Positions 9,147 to 16,923 of a DNA stretch of 64,000 bases are shown here, one piece after another. The notes under the pieces are model-generated. The model worked only from the letters and a program-made list of their open reading frames with translations. It was not told where the DNA came from and did not search any database. Source of the DNA: Thiomicrorhabdus sp041583835 (GTDB lineage: Bacteria > Pseudomonadota > Gammaproteobacteria > Thiomicrospirales > Thiomicrospiraceae); NCBI RefSeq assembly GCF_041583835.1, contig NZ_JBFHFC010000001.1, forward strand, positions 1-64,000, written 5' to 3'. A program made the position numbers and the translations under genes. Each line of letters opens with the position of its first letter. Within the stretch, counting starts at the first letter, position 1.

Positions 9147-9176
9147 CTTGAAAAGGCTACAATATGGCCTTATGAA
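9147..9176 (+). promoter_or_regulatory. Putative promoter of clpS-clpA with a heat-shock-like -35
   Basis: CTTGAAA (9147-9153), 14 bp, then CCTTAT (9168-9173) resembles a sigma-32 promoter (CTTGAAA / CCCCATnT). The same DNA reads as a sigma-70 promoter, TTGAAA (9148-9153)-17 bp-TATGAA (9171-9176). No transcript data are available, so either or both are possible. Confidence 0.45.
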
Positions 9177-9269
9177 GATTCATAAAATCATTCCGTAATA
9201 TTTTTAGAGTAGGGGTGTTTACAGCCTCTGCTAAACAACTGCAAACATAAGAAGTAAAGATTTTTAGTT

Positions 9270-9587
9270 ATGTCTCATTCTCAAGATTATGATGATGGCA
9301 ACCTGCTTTTAGAAGCGGCTCGAGCCAAAGTGAAGCCGCCGAAACGTTATCAGGTGGTGCTATTGAATGACGATTACACTCCGATGGATTTTGTCGTGGA
9401 GGTTTTAATGCGTTTTTTCGGTTTGGACGAGGCAAAAGCAAGTGCAGTTATGTTAGCGGTTCATCATCATGGTAAAGGTGTATGCGGCGTATACAGCCGA
9501 GAAGTGGCGGAGATGAAAGTTCAGCAGGTAAACCGCTTTTCCCGCCAGAATAAACATCCATTAATGTGTCAGTTAGAGGTGGCTTGA
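9270..9587 (+). CDS. clpS: ClpS, N-degron adaptor of ClpAP
   Basis: 105 residues with the ClpS core KRYQVVLLNDDYTPMDFVVEVL (about 25-46), VMLAVHHHGKGVCGVYSREVAE (about 63-84) and a flexible N-terminal extension. ClpS binds proteins with N-terminal Leu/Phe/Tyr/Trp and hands them to ClpA. The hydrophobic-pocket residues in NDDYTPM and the HHHGKG segment are present. It is followed within 2 bp by clpA, so the two are co-translated. Aat, which creates such N-degrons, is encoded at 16027-16797. Confidence 0.97.
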   Translation: MSHSQDYDDGNLLLEAARAKVKPPKRYQVVLLNDDYTPMDFVVEVLMRFFGLDEAKASAVMLAVHHHGKGVCGVYSREVAEMKVQQVNRFSRQNKHPLMCQLEVA

Positions 9588-9589
9588 TC

Positions 9590-11833
9590 GTGTTAAGTAA
9601 AGAACTACAAATGACGTTAAGCAATGCCTTTAGTGTGGCTCATGAATACGAGCATGAGTTTGTGACCTTGGAACATTTGTTACTTGAGTTGCTGGGCTTG
9701 CCGGAAGTTCAAGAGGCAGTGCGTGCGTGCGGAGCCGATGTAAATCAGATTGAAGCGGGACTGGAAAAGTTTTTGGAATCCGAGATGGTGAGCCGTAAAC
9801 CGGACGAGTTGCAGCCGACCATGAGTTTCCAACGCGTTATCGAGCGGGCAATTTATCTGGTGCAGTCAAATGGCTATCCGGAAGTGACGGGGTTGCATGT
9901 TTTGGCTTCAATGTTTTCGGAGCAAGACTCTCAAGCCGTGTATTTATTGGAAAGTAATGGTGTCGATCGGGTAGATGTGCTCAGTTATATTTCTCATGGC
10001 GTTACCGCCAGCGATTCCGACGAATACAGTATGCCGTCAAATGACGGGAGCGAGCAAGGCGAAGGCGTTGCCGAGAGTAGCGAGAATAAGAGTCCGTTGG
10101 AGTCGTTTGCCACTAATTTAAATCAGGCCGTAGAGGAAGGTAAGATCGACCCGATTATCGGACGTCAGTGGGAATTGAATCGGACGTTGGAAATTTTAAG
10201 TCGTCGCCGTAAAAACAATCCTTTATTGGTCGGAGAGCCGGGTGTAGGTAAAACGGCTGTTGCCGAAGGATTGGCGTATCAAATTGTTCATCAAAAGGTT
10301 CCGGAACAACTGTTGGATGCGGTGGTTTACAGTTTGGATATGGGGGCATTGCTTGCCGGCACGCGTTATCGTGGGGATTTTGAAAAACGATTCAAAGGTT
10401 TGCTGAAAGAGTTGGAACAGCATGAGCATGCGATTCTGTTTATCGACGAAATCCATACGATTATTGGTGCCGGTGCCGTTCAGGGTGGTGCGATGGATGC
10501 TTCCAATCTAATGAAGCCTGCATTGTCGTCCGGAAAGCTTCGTTGCATTGGAGCAACGACCTATGAAGAGCATCGTGGAATTTTCGAGAAAGATCGTGCT
10601 TTGGCAAGACGTTTTCAAAAAGTGGATGTGAAAGAACCGAGTGCTCAAGAAGCCTTCGAAATTCTGAAAGGGCTTAAAGATAAATATGAAGAGCATCATC
10701 ATGTTAAGTACACTTTGCCTGCTTTGAAGGAAGCGGTGGCATTGTCGGCGCGTTACATCACGGATCGTCACCTTCCGGATAAGGCGATCGACGTAATCGA
10801 TGAAGCCGGAGCTAAACAGGCTTTAATGGTAGCGAGCAAGCGTAAAAAGCAGATTGGCGTTGCCGAAATTCAAAGTGTGGTTGCAAGTATAGCACGCATA
10901 CCGGTATCGCAAATTACTCAAAAAGAGAAAGATAAATTGCACGACTTGGGGGATAACCTCAAGCGAGTGGTATTCGGTCAGGATCATGCGGTTGACCAGT
11001 TAACCTCGGCCATCAAGTTGGCGCGTTCCGGATTGGGTGATCCGAATAAGCCTACCGGCAGTTTTTTGTTTGCCGGGCCGACCGGGGTGGGTAAAACCGA
11101 ATTGACGCAGCAACTTGCTAAACACCTGGGTGTTGAGATGTTGCGGTTTGATATGTCCGAATATATGGAGAGACATACGGTATCGCGCCTGATTGGTGCG
11201 CCTCCTGGGTATGTCGGTTACGACCAGGGCGGTTTATTGACCGAGGCGGTGAATAAGCAGCCGCATGCCGTTGTGTTGCTGGACGAGATAGAGAAAGCGC
11301 ATCCGGATGTGTTTAATATCTTATTGCAGGTAATGGATCACGGTACCTTGACCGATAATAACGGCCGTAAAGCGGATTTCCGTAATGTGATTTTGATCAT
11401 GACTTCCAATGTCGGTGCCGAGCAGATGGCACGTTCCAGTATGGGGTTTACGGTTCAAGATCATACGATGGATTTCGAGGCGGAGTTGAAAAAGGTCTTT
11501 ACTCCGGAATTCCGCAATCGTCTGGATGGGGTAATCCAGTTCAATCGACTTTCTGAAGATTCGATGGCTTCCGTGGTGAATAAGTTTATCTACGCCTTGG
11601 AGCAGTCCTTGGAAGATAAGAAGGTGACCTTGAAAGTCACGGATGATGCTCGTGCCTGGTTGGCTAAGCACGGTTATGATCCGCTAATGGGAGCCCGTCC
11701 GATGAGTCGTTTGATTCAAGAGAAAGTTAAGCAGCCGCTTGCAGATAAAATATTGTTTGGTGATTTGCAAAATGGTGGAAAACTTGTAATCGACTGCGAG
11801 AACGAGGAACTTGTCTTTCAGGTAGAGCAGTAG
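9590..11833 (+). CDS. clpA: ClpA, ATP-dependent Clp protease ATPase subunit
   Basis: Class I Hsp100 unfoldase with two AAA+ modules, partner of ClpP and ClpS. A GTG start at 9590 is chosen: GAGGTGG at 9576-9582 is well placed and the product (747 residues, MLSKELQMTLSNAFSVAHEY) aligns with the usual ClpA N-terminus. An upstream in-frame GTG at 9566 lies inside clpS. The N-domain (about 1-145) is followed by Walker A GEPGVGKT and Walker B LFIDEIHT in module 1, then GPTGVGKTE and VVLLDEIEKAHPDVFN in module 2. No clpP is present in the window. Confidence 0.97.
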   Translation: MLSKELQMTLSNAFSVAHEYEHEFVTLEHLLLELLGLPEVQEAVRACGADVNQIEAGLEKFLESEMVSRKPDELQPTMSFQRVIERAIYLVQSNGYPEVTGLHVLASMFSEQDSQAVYLLESNGVDRVDVLSYISHGVTASDSDEYSMPSNDGSEQGEGVAESSENKSPLESFATNLNQAVEEGKIDPIIGRQWELNRTLEILSRRRKNNPLLVGEPGVGKTAVAEGLAYQIVHQKVPEQLLDAVVYSLDMGALLAGTRYRGDFEKRFKGLLKELEQHEHAILFIDEIHTIIGAGAVQGGAMDASNLMKPALSSGKLRCIGATTYEEHRGIFEKDRALARRFQKVDVKEPSAQEAFEILKGLKDKYEEHHHVKYTLPALKEAVALSARYITDRHLPDKAIDVIDEAGAKQALMVASKRKKQIGVAEIQSVVASIARIPVSQITQKEKDKLHDLGDNLKRVVFGQDHAVDQLTSAIKLARSGLGDPNKPTGSFLFAGPTGVGKTELTQQLAKHLGVEMLRFDMSEYMERHTVSRLIGAPPGYVGYDQGGLLTEAVNKQPHAVVLLDEIEKAHPDVFNILLQVMDHGTLTDNNGRKADFRNVILIMTSNVGAEQMARSSMGFTVQDHTMDFEAELKKVFTPEFRNRLDGVIQFNRLSEDSMASVVNKFIYALEQSLEDKKVTLKVTDDARAWLAKHGYDPLMGARPMSRLIQEKVKQPLADKILFGDLQNGGKLVIDCENEELVFQVEQ

Positions 11834-11952
11834 GATGGTGATGGTTCGATGTAATGTCGAGCCGCCAAGACGCAAAAACGAACAGGGTTGTTGAAGCTTG
11901 TGTATAGGGTGATGGAACGTTTGTTTGTTTAAATCTGCTGATTGAAACCAAT

Positions 11953-11992
11953 AAAAAAGCCCGCTTATCTCTTTAGATAAGCGGGCTTTTTT
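11953..11992. terminator. Bidirectional intrinsic terminator between clpA and infA
   Basis: A 12-bp arm AGCCCGCTTATCT pairs with AGATAAGCGGGCT, with A6 before and T6 after. It can end clpA on the plus strand and infA on the minus strand. Confidence 0.92.
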
Positions 11993-12022
11993 AATCTTTA
12001 ATCCAAATTTTTCTAGGCCGTG

Positions 12023-12061
12023 CCGCCGGAATCATTTTTAATGGTTTCCGGTGGTTTTTTT
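12023..12061 (+). terminator. Second hairpin with T-tract, plus orientation
   Basis: CCGCCGGAA pairs with TTCCGGTGG across a 14-nt loop and is followed by T7. On the minus strand it has no T-run, so it acts only on plus-strand transcription. It would be a back-up terminator protecting the end of infA from clpA read-through. Confidence 0.65.
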
Positions 12062-12080
12062 AGTTTGTTTTTTATCTGGA

Positions 12081-12299
12081 TTATTTGCCGCGGTAAGTGA
12101 TACGACCTTTGGTTAGGTCATAAGGAGTCAGTTCAACTTTAACTGAATCGCCCGCAAGAATTCGGATATAGTTTTTACGCATGCGACCAGAGATGTGCGC
12201 CAAAATTTGGTGGCCATTCTCTAATTCTACTTTAAACATGGTATTCGGTAACGTTTCGATAACTACACCATCAAATTCAATAACATCTTGTTTTGCCAT
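12081..12299 (-). CDS. infA: Translation initiation factor IF-1
   Basis: 72 residues, exactly the usual length. The S1-like OB-fold sequence MAKQDVIEFDGVVIETLPN, with GHQILAHISGRMRKNYIRIL and VELTPYDLTKGRITYR, is almost invariant in bacteria. IF-1 occupies the 30S A site during initiation. It is adjacent to clpA (convergent) and downstream of sdhE on the same strand, with its own promoter inside the end of sdhE. Confidence 0.98.
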   Translation of the reverse strand: MAKQDVIEFDGVVIETLPNTMFKVELENGHQILAHISGRMRKNYIRILAGDSVKVELTPYDLTKGRITYRGK

Positions 12300-12336
12300 A
12301 AGCCTAGGTAAATCCTTAGAATAAAAATTTGCGCGG

Positions 12337-12364
12337 ATTATACCAATTTATTGTTTTTAAATCA
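12337..12364 (-). promoter_or_regulatory. Sigma-70 promoter of infA, extended -10
   Basis: On the minus strand, TTGATT (12364-12359), 16 bp, then TATAAT (12342-12337) preceded by TGG, an extended -10. It lies at the 3' end of sdhE and just after it, so infA can be transcribed independently of the sdh operon. Confidence 0.7.
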
Positions 12365-12653
12365 AATAATTGTTACGGATTTCATTGATTATGGCCTGAT
12401 AATGCTCGGGGATATGGCCTGAGGCCGTAGTCGGCGTTTGGATTGCCAGTAACCAGTTAAAGAGGTTCTGGTCTGATTCCTGTAGCAAACTTTCAAATTG
12501 AAGTTTCTTTTCCCGCGGAGCGTTTTCCAGTGTCGGTACGAAAGCACTCAACAGAAGTTCGGTTTCCAGGTTTCCGCGCTTGCATAGGAACTGCATGCGT
12601 TTCAGCCAAGTCTGTTCGTCATTTGAAATAAGAGAATCATTCATTTTTGACAA
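12357..12653 (-). CDS. sdhE: SdhE, FAD assembly factor for succinate dehydrogenase
   Basis: 98 residues (or 95 from the second ATG at 12644). The diagnostic RGxxE motif is in LCKRGNLETELLL (residues about 23-35). SdhE/YgfY-family proteins promote covalent attachment of FAD to SdhA. The reading frame overlaps the end of sdhB (stop at 12637), which indicates translational coupling with the sdh operon. The start is uncertain between the two ATGs. Confidence 0.9.
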   Translation of the reverse strand: MSKMNDSLISNDEQTWLKRMQFLCKRGNLETELLLSAFVPTLENAPREKKLQFESLLQESDQNLFNWLLAIQTPTTASGHIPEHYQAIINEIRNNYLI

Positions 12654-13335
12654 TCATCGATTTCAGTTCTTGAATCGCTCGACTTGGATTCAATCCTTTC
12701 GGACAAGCCGCCGTACAGTTTTGGATGTGTCGACAGCGAAAAGTTTTCATCGGATCGTCCAATTGTTGCAAACGTTCTTTAGTTTCAATGTCGCGTGAAT
12801 CGATGACGAAACGGTTTGCGGCAAGTAGCGCGGCCGGCCCCAGAAATTCATCCGGATTCCACCAGAAAGACGGACAACTTGTCGAACAGCAGCCGCATAA
12901 GATACATTCGTAGGCGCCATCCAGTTGCTCGCGTTGTTCCGGAGTCTGCAGGTGCTCGAGTTCGGGGTTGAGTTCCGTCGTTTGTAAGTAGGGCTGCACT
13001 TCCCGGTAGTGTTTATAGAACAGCTCCATATCTATGATCAGGTCTTTGATGATAGGCAAGCCGGGCAGCGGTTTGATCACAATCGGCGATTCGAGCGAGG
13101 AGAGCGGGGTGATGCAGCTAAGGCAGTTGCGGCCGTTAACATTCATGCCGTCCGACCCGCATACCCCTTCCTGGCAAGAAAAGCGGAAACTTAAGCTGGG
13201 ATCTTGCTGGCGAATTTTGTGTAAGGCTTCTAATAGCATCATGTCCGTAGTGATTTCAGCATCACTCAGATGAAATTGCTGATCGTATGGTTCCGAGTCG
13301 GTTTCAGGATTGTAACGACTGATTATGAATTCCAT
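12637..13335 (-). CDS. sdhB: Succinate dehydrogenase iron-sulfur subunit
   Basis: 232 residues. The N-terminal plant-type ferredoxin domain has the [2Fe-2S] ligands in FSCQEGVCGSDGMNVNGRNCLSC (about 53-75). The C-terminal domain has CILCGCCSTSCPSFWWN (about 143-159) and RCRHIQNCTAACPKGLNP (about 198-216) for the [4Fe-4S] and [3Fe-4S] clusters. It passes electrons from SdhA to quinone. It lies 21 bp after sdhA and overlaps sdhE. Confidence 0.97.
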   Translation of the reverse strand: MEFIISRYNPETDSEPYDQQFHLSDAEITTDMMLLEALHKIRQQDPSLSFRFSCQEGVCGSDGMNVNGRNCLSCITPLSSLESPIVIKPLPGLPIIKDLIIDMELFYKHYREVQPYLQTTELNPELEHLQTPEQREQLDGAYECILCGCCSTSCPSFWWNPDEFLGPAALLAANRFVIDSRDIETKERLQQLDDPMKTFRCRHIQNCTAACPKGLNPSRAIQELKSMIVKNE

Positions 13336-13356
13336 CTTAATTGACCTCCGTTGCCC

Positions 13357-15153
13357 TTAATAAATACGTGCTTTGGGTGTGAAGCCCGGATGGTTTTTAG
13401 GTTGTAGGTTGACTGCTTTGTACTGCAGTTGGTGTTCGTTAGAAAAGTACAAAGTGTGTTTTAGCCACTGTTCGTCGTCGCGATCCTCGTAATCGATTCG
13501 TGAATGGGCGCCACGGCTTTCCTGACGTGCCAATGCGGAATGAACCGTGGCAAAGGCGATTCCCATAAGGTTTTCCAATTCGTAGGCGGCAAGACGTTCC
13601 AGGTTGAAGATATGGCTATGATCTAATAAGGTTGCTTCGTCAAGTTGCCGCTTAAGCTGTTCAAGTTGCTGCAATGCCTGGCGCATGCTTTCTTCCGTGC
13701 GAAACACGCCGCAACCTTTTTCCATAATGATTTGCAGGCGGTTTTTAATGGTTCCGACCGAAGCGGTTTGATTGTTTGTTTTGGCCGGTTTCTGCCAGCA
13801 GTGTATACGATCAAGAAGAGGGTTTAAATTCAGTTCCGAGTTTGATTGTTTTTCTAGGGTCTGAAGTTGTTGACTGATGGTTTGCGCCGCTTTGCGGCCG
13901 AATACGATAATGTCGAGAAGTGAGTTGCCGCCCAGTCTGTTTGCGCCGTGAACCGACACGCAGGCACATTCTCCAATCGCGAATAAACCTTTGACCGTTT
14001 GTTGCCTACCGTTCTCGTCGGGAGAAATAACTTGGCCTGTAAGGTCGGTGGGAATCCCTCCCATCATGTAATGACAGGTAGGAAAAACAGGCATGGGCGT
14101 GTTTGCCGGATCAATTCCGAGAAAGGTTAAGCTGATATCGCGGATTCCGGGTAAACGGTGTTTGATGATGTCATCCGGTAAATGGGTTAAATCAAGCAGG
14201 ACATAATCCTCATCGGGTCCGCATCCGCGTCCTTCCTGGACTTCAATGGCGATGGCCCGTGCAACCACGTCGCGTGAGGCTAAGTCTTTGACGTGCGGTG
14301 CATAATGCTGCATGAACGCCTCGCCGGAAGCATTTCGTAAAACGCCTCCCTCACCGCGAACCGCTTCGGAAATCAACATACCCTTGCCGGCAACGCCGGT
14401 CGGGTGAAACTGCCAAAACTCCATGTCCTGTAATGGCAGACCGGCACGCAAAACCATTCCCAGGCCGTCACCGGTATTGATGCTGGCGTTGGTGTTGTTG
14501 CGGAAAACCTGACCTGCACCGCCGGTAGCCAGTAGTACAAATTCGCTTTCTAAAATTTGGTATTCGCCGGTCTGGATGTTCATGATCAGTAAGCCGCCGA
14601 TTTCACCGTCGCGGTTTTTGATCAAATCCAGTGCATAAAATTCTTCGAAGATGGTGGTTCCGGCACGTAGATTCTGCTGATAAAGCGATTGCAGTATAGC
14701 GTGGCCGGTTCGGTCGGCTGCGGCGCAGGTTCGATAAGCCTGCTCTTCGCCGAAGTTCTGGCTTTGTCCGCCAAATGCCCGTTGATAGATTTTACCGTTG
14801 TCCAAGCGCGAAAAGGGAACGCCGAAATGCTCTAGTTCACGAACGATTTCCGAAGCTTCCTGGCACATGAATTCGATGGCATCCTGATCGCCCAGGTAGT
14901 CACTGCCTTTGATGGTGTCGTACATGTGCCATTGCCATTGATCGGGCGTGACGTTGCCTAAAGCGGCGTTTATTCCACCTTGAGCGGCTACCGTATGCGA
15001 ACGCGTTGGGAATACTTTGGAAATCATGGCGATTTTATGTCCCTGTTCGGTCAATGCCAAAGCGGCACGCATACCGGCGCCACCGGCACCGACGACAAGC
15101 GCATCAAAGTGTTCGGTTTTAAGCGAATCGGGTGATGGGGTGAAATTTGTCAT
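13357..15153 (-). CDS. sdhA: Succinate dehydrogenase flavoprotein subunit
   Basis: 598 residues, standard length. The N-terminal FAD-binding motif is in ALVVGAGGAGMRAALAL. SHTVAAQGGINAALGN contains the histidine that carries covalent FAD. HPTGVAGKGMLISEAVRGEGG and HYMMGGIPTD form the substrate site and RLGGNSLLDIIVFGR lies near residue 405. It oxidises succinate to fumarate in the TCA cycle (complex II). It is third in the operon sdhC-sdhD-sdhA-sdhB-sdhE on the minus strand. Confidence 0.98.
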   Translation of the reverse strand: MTNFTPSPDSLKTEHFDALVVGAGGAGMRAALALTEQGHKIAMISKVFPTRSHTVAAQGGINAALGNVTPDQWQWHMYDTIKGSDYLGDQDAIEFMCQEASEIVRELEHFGVPFSRLDNGKIYQRAFGGQSQNFGEEQAYRTCAAADRTGHAILQSLYQQNLRAGTTIFEEFYALDLIKNRDGEIGGLLIMNIQTGEYQILESEFVLLATGGAGQVFRNNTNASINTGDGLGMVLRAGLPLQDMEFWQFHPTGVAGKGMLISEAVRGEGGVLRNASGEAFMQHYAPHVKDLASRDVVARAIAIEVQEGRGCGPDEDYVLLDLTHLPDDIIKHRLPGIRDISLTFLGIDPANTPMPVFPTCHYMMGGIPTDLTGQVISPDENGRQQTVKGLFAIGECACVSVHGANRLGGNSLLDIIVFGRKAAQTISQQLQTLEKQSNSELNLNPLLDRIHCWQKPAKTNNQTASVGTIKNRLQIIMEKGCGVFRTEESMRQALQQLEQLKRQLDEATLLDHSHIFNLERLAAYELENLMGIAFATVHSALARQESRGAHSRIDYEDRDDEQWLKHTLYFSNEHQLQYKAVNLQPKNHPGFTPKARIY

Positions 15154-15162
15154 GCGATTCCC

Positions 15163-15513
15163 TTAGTGATGAGGCATGAAAAACAATACAAGTAGCCAGA
15201 GTAAATCAAGGCTGATTACAATAAGTAGCCAGCGTAACCCCCAGAGCCAATATAACGTTCGTTCACGCGGTGTGTAGTCTATCAGGATGTCGCGTAATCC
15301 TATCCAGCTGTGGATGCCGATTAAAAATAGGGCACCTAAACTTGGGAATAGATATTGAGGCAGAATCAAGGTGCGACTAAGGTGTTTCATGCTTTCATGC
15401 TCGGGAAATGTCAGGACTTGCCAAGCCAATAAGGGAATGTAAATCAATAAATACACGGCACTGAAGCGTTGCCATATATGGGCTTTTTTTCCGCTGAGAG
15501 AATTTAAATTCAT
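15163..15513 (-). CDS. sdhD: Succinate dehydrogenase membrane anchor, SdhD
   Basis: 116 residues from the ATG at 15513, which overlaps the sdhC stop as TAATG, so the two are translationally coupled. A longer frame reaching back to 15861 runs out of frame over sdhC and is not real. There are three hydrophobic segments (about 17-38, 53-74, 88-111). LIGIHSWIGLRDILIDY carries the heme b histidine and the aspartate/tyrosine typical of SdhD. With SdhC it forms the quinone site in the inner membrane. Confidence 0.93.
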   Translation of the reverse strand: MNLNSLSGKKAHIWQRFSAVYLLIYIPLLAWQVLTFPEHESMKHLSRTLILPQYLFPSLGALFLIGIHSWIGLRDILIDYTPRERTLYWLWGLRWLLIVISLDLLWLLVLFFMPHH

Positions 15514-15902
15514 TATGACCATGCCTGTATAAAGATAAATACACTTAACAGAGCCCATAAGCTTAGAAGTAGCAAACTTACAGAATGACTGTTGATCTTT
15601 TGGTAGGCGTCGGCGCGGGTGAAGTGTTCTGCCAAAAGGTGGCGCAATCCGGTTAGCCAGTGGTAACTCAACGAGGTCCAGAATATCGAATTTAAACAAC
15701 GGATAAAGCAGTGGTCTCGAATGCTTTCCAGGGTAACGTTGTCGTTTAGGATAATCAGGTTGAACAGTGCGAGATAGCCAAGCAGAGAGATGAATAACAA
15801 CATGCCGCTGATACGGTGTCCGGCGGATAACCATGCATTCAACGGAAAATGAAACTTCCATAAGCTAAGGTAGATCGGTCGTTTACCCGGATGCTGATAC
15901 AT
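15513..15902 (-). CDS. sdhC: Succinate dehydrogenase cytochrome b556 subunit, SdhC
   Basis: 129 residues. RPIYLSLWKFHFPLNAWLSAGHRISG is the SdhC quinone-site signature, with the conserved serine and arginine in SAGHRISG. SYHWLTGLRHLLAEH contains the heme-ligand histidine. There are three predicted membrane helices. It is the first gene of the sdh operon; AAGGTAA precedes the ATG at a good distance. Confidence 0.95.
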   Translation of the reverse strand: MYQHPGKRPIYLSLWKFHFPLNAWLSAGHRISGMLLFISLLGYLALFNLIILNDNVTLESIRDHCFIRCLNSIFWTSLSYHWLTGLRHLLAEHFTRADAYQKINSHSVSLLLLSLWALLSVFIFIQAWS

Positions 15903-15951
15903 GGCAATTACCTTTAATATGCTTTCATAGCAGATAGATTCATTTTACTGC

Positions 15952-15983
15952 AAAAATCATCGCCGGCGACAGTGGCGGGCGAT
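15952..15983 (-). terminator. Probable terminator of aat on the minus strand
   Basis: Read on the minus strand, ATCGCC and GGCGAT pair around a 13-nt loop and are followed by G-A-T5. It lies between aat (ends 16027) and sdhC (starts 15902), marking the sdh operon as a separate unit. Confidence 0.55.
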
Positions 15984-16026
15984 AAAGTTTTTGATCGGCT
16001 TAAAAGTGATGTTTTGCCTAAACGGA

Positions 16027-16797
16027 TCAAGCTTCATTGATGGCGTTTTGATAGTAGCTATGTGCCACTGCAGCGGCAATCCAATCGATCTCCATTTGCC
16101 AGGTTTTCGCTTCAAAAGGTTGTTGAATCTGTTGTTGCAATAGGGCTTCGAAAACCGTGCGAGAAATAAGGCCGGCCCCCATGCTTTTCAGATGTTCAGT
16201 CTTTATCTGAGTGTCGATCATGGTAAAGCCCCAGGCTTTTAATTGCATGGCAAGCGCCACCAAGGCAATTTTTGAAGCGTCGGTGGTTTTGGCGAACATG
16301 GATTCGCCAAAGAACATTTTTCCGATCGCGATTCCATAAAGTCCGCCGACTAATTTGTCGTTCATCCAGACTTCGACGGAATGGGCGTGGCCGTTTTGAT
16401 GGAGCTTTGTGTAAGCGTGCAGCATTTCGTCTGTGATCCAGGTTCCGGCCTGATCTTTGCGTTCGATGGATGCGCAATTCTGCATGACGTCAACGAAATT
16501 ACGATCGAGCGTTACTTTGAACTCCGGCATGTTCGCTAATTTTTTGATCGTTTTACGCAAGCTGCGACGAATTTTAAGGTCTTCAATAAAAAGAACGCTA
16601 CGTGGGTTAGGACTCCACCATAGGATGGGTTCGTCCGGATTGAACCATGGAAAAATTCCTTTCGAATAGGCTTGGAGTATCCATTCCTGTGTAAGTGCAC
16701 CGCCCATGGCAAGCAGGCCGTCGGGGTCTGACAAGGCAAGATGGGTGGGTGGAAAAACAACGGGCTTGGGGTCAAGCCAAAAAGGCATTTTAGTCAT
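16027..16797 (-). CDS. aat: Leucyl/phenylalanyl-tRNA-protein transferase
   Basis: 256 residues, somewhat longer than E. coli Aat (234). It transfers Leu or Phe from aminoacyl-tRNA to proteins with N-terminal Arg or Lys, creating degrons read by ClpS. Conserved blocks: AYSKGIFPWFNPDEPILWWSPNPRSVL (about 44-70), GTWITDEMLHAYTKLHQNGHAHSVEVW and GGLYGIAIGKMFFGESMF, then MIDTQIKTEHLKSMGA near the end. It is divergent from dnaE across about 126 bp. It is separated from clpS-clpA-infA by the sdh operon, though functionally linked to them. Confidence 0.97.
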   Translation of the reverse strand: MTKMPFWLDPKPVVFPPTHLALSDPDGLLAMGGALTQEWILQAYSKGIFPWFNPDEPILWWSPNPRSVLFIEDLKIRRSLRKTIKKLANMPEFKVTLDRNFVDVMQNCASIERKDQAGTWITDEMLHAYTKLHQNGHAHSVEVWMNDKLVGGLYGIAIGKMFFGESMFAKTTDASKIALVALAMQLKAWGFTMIDTQIKTEHLKSMGAGLISRTVFEALLQQQIQQPFEAKTWQMEIDWIAAAVAHSYYQNAINEA

Positions 16798-16923
16798 AGT
16801 TAACAGTTATATTGAAGTTGCAGAATGATATTTCTGGAATCTTTTTATCCAATCTTATGGGGTGAGACGGTAGAATATCACAATTCATTTTATTCACGTT
16901 CGATTCGGTTTGTTAAGTATTTT

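Noticed and set aside
15514..15861. Long minus-strand frame extending sdhD upstream to 232 residues
   Set aside because: The extra 116 residues run out of frame over sdhC; the real sdhD starts at 15513, overlapping the sdhC stop and beginning at the conserved SdhD N-terminus.
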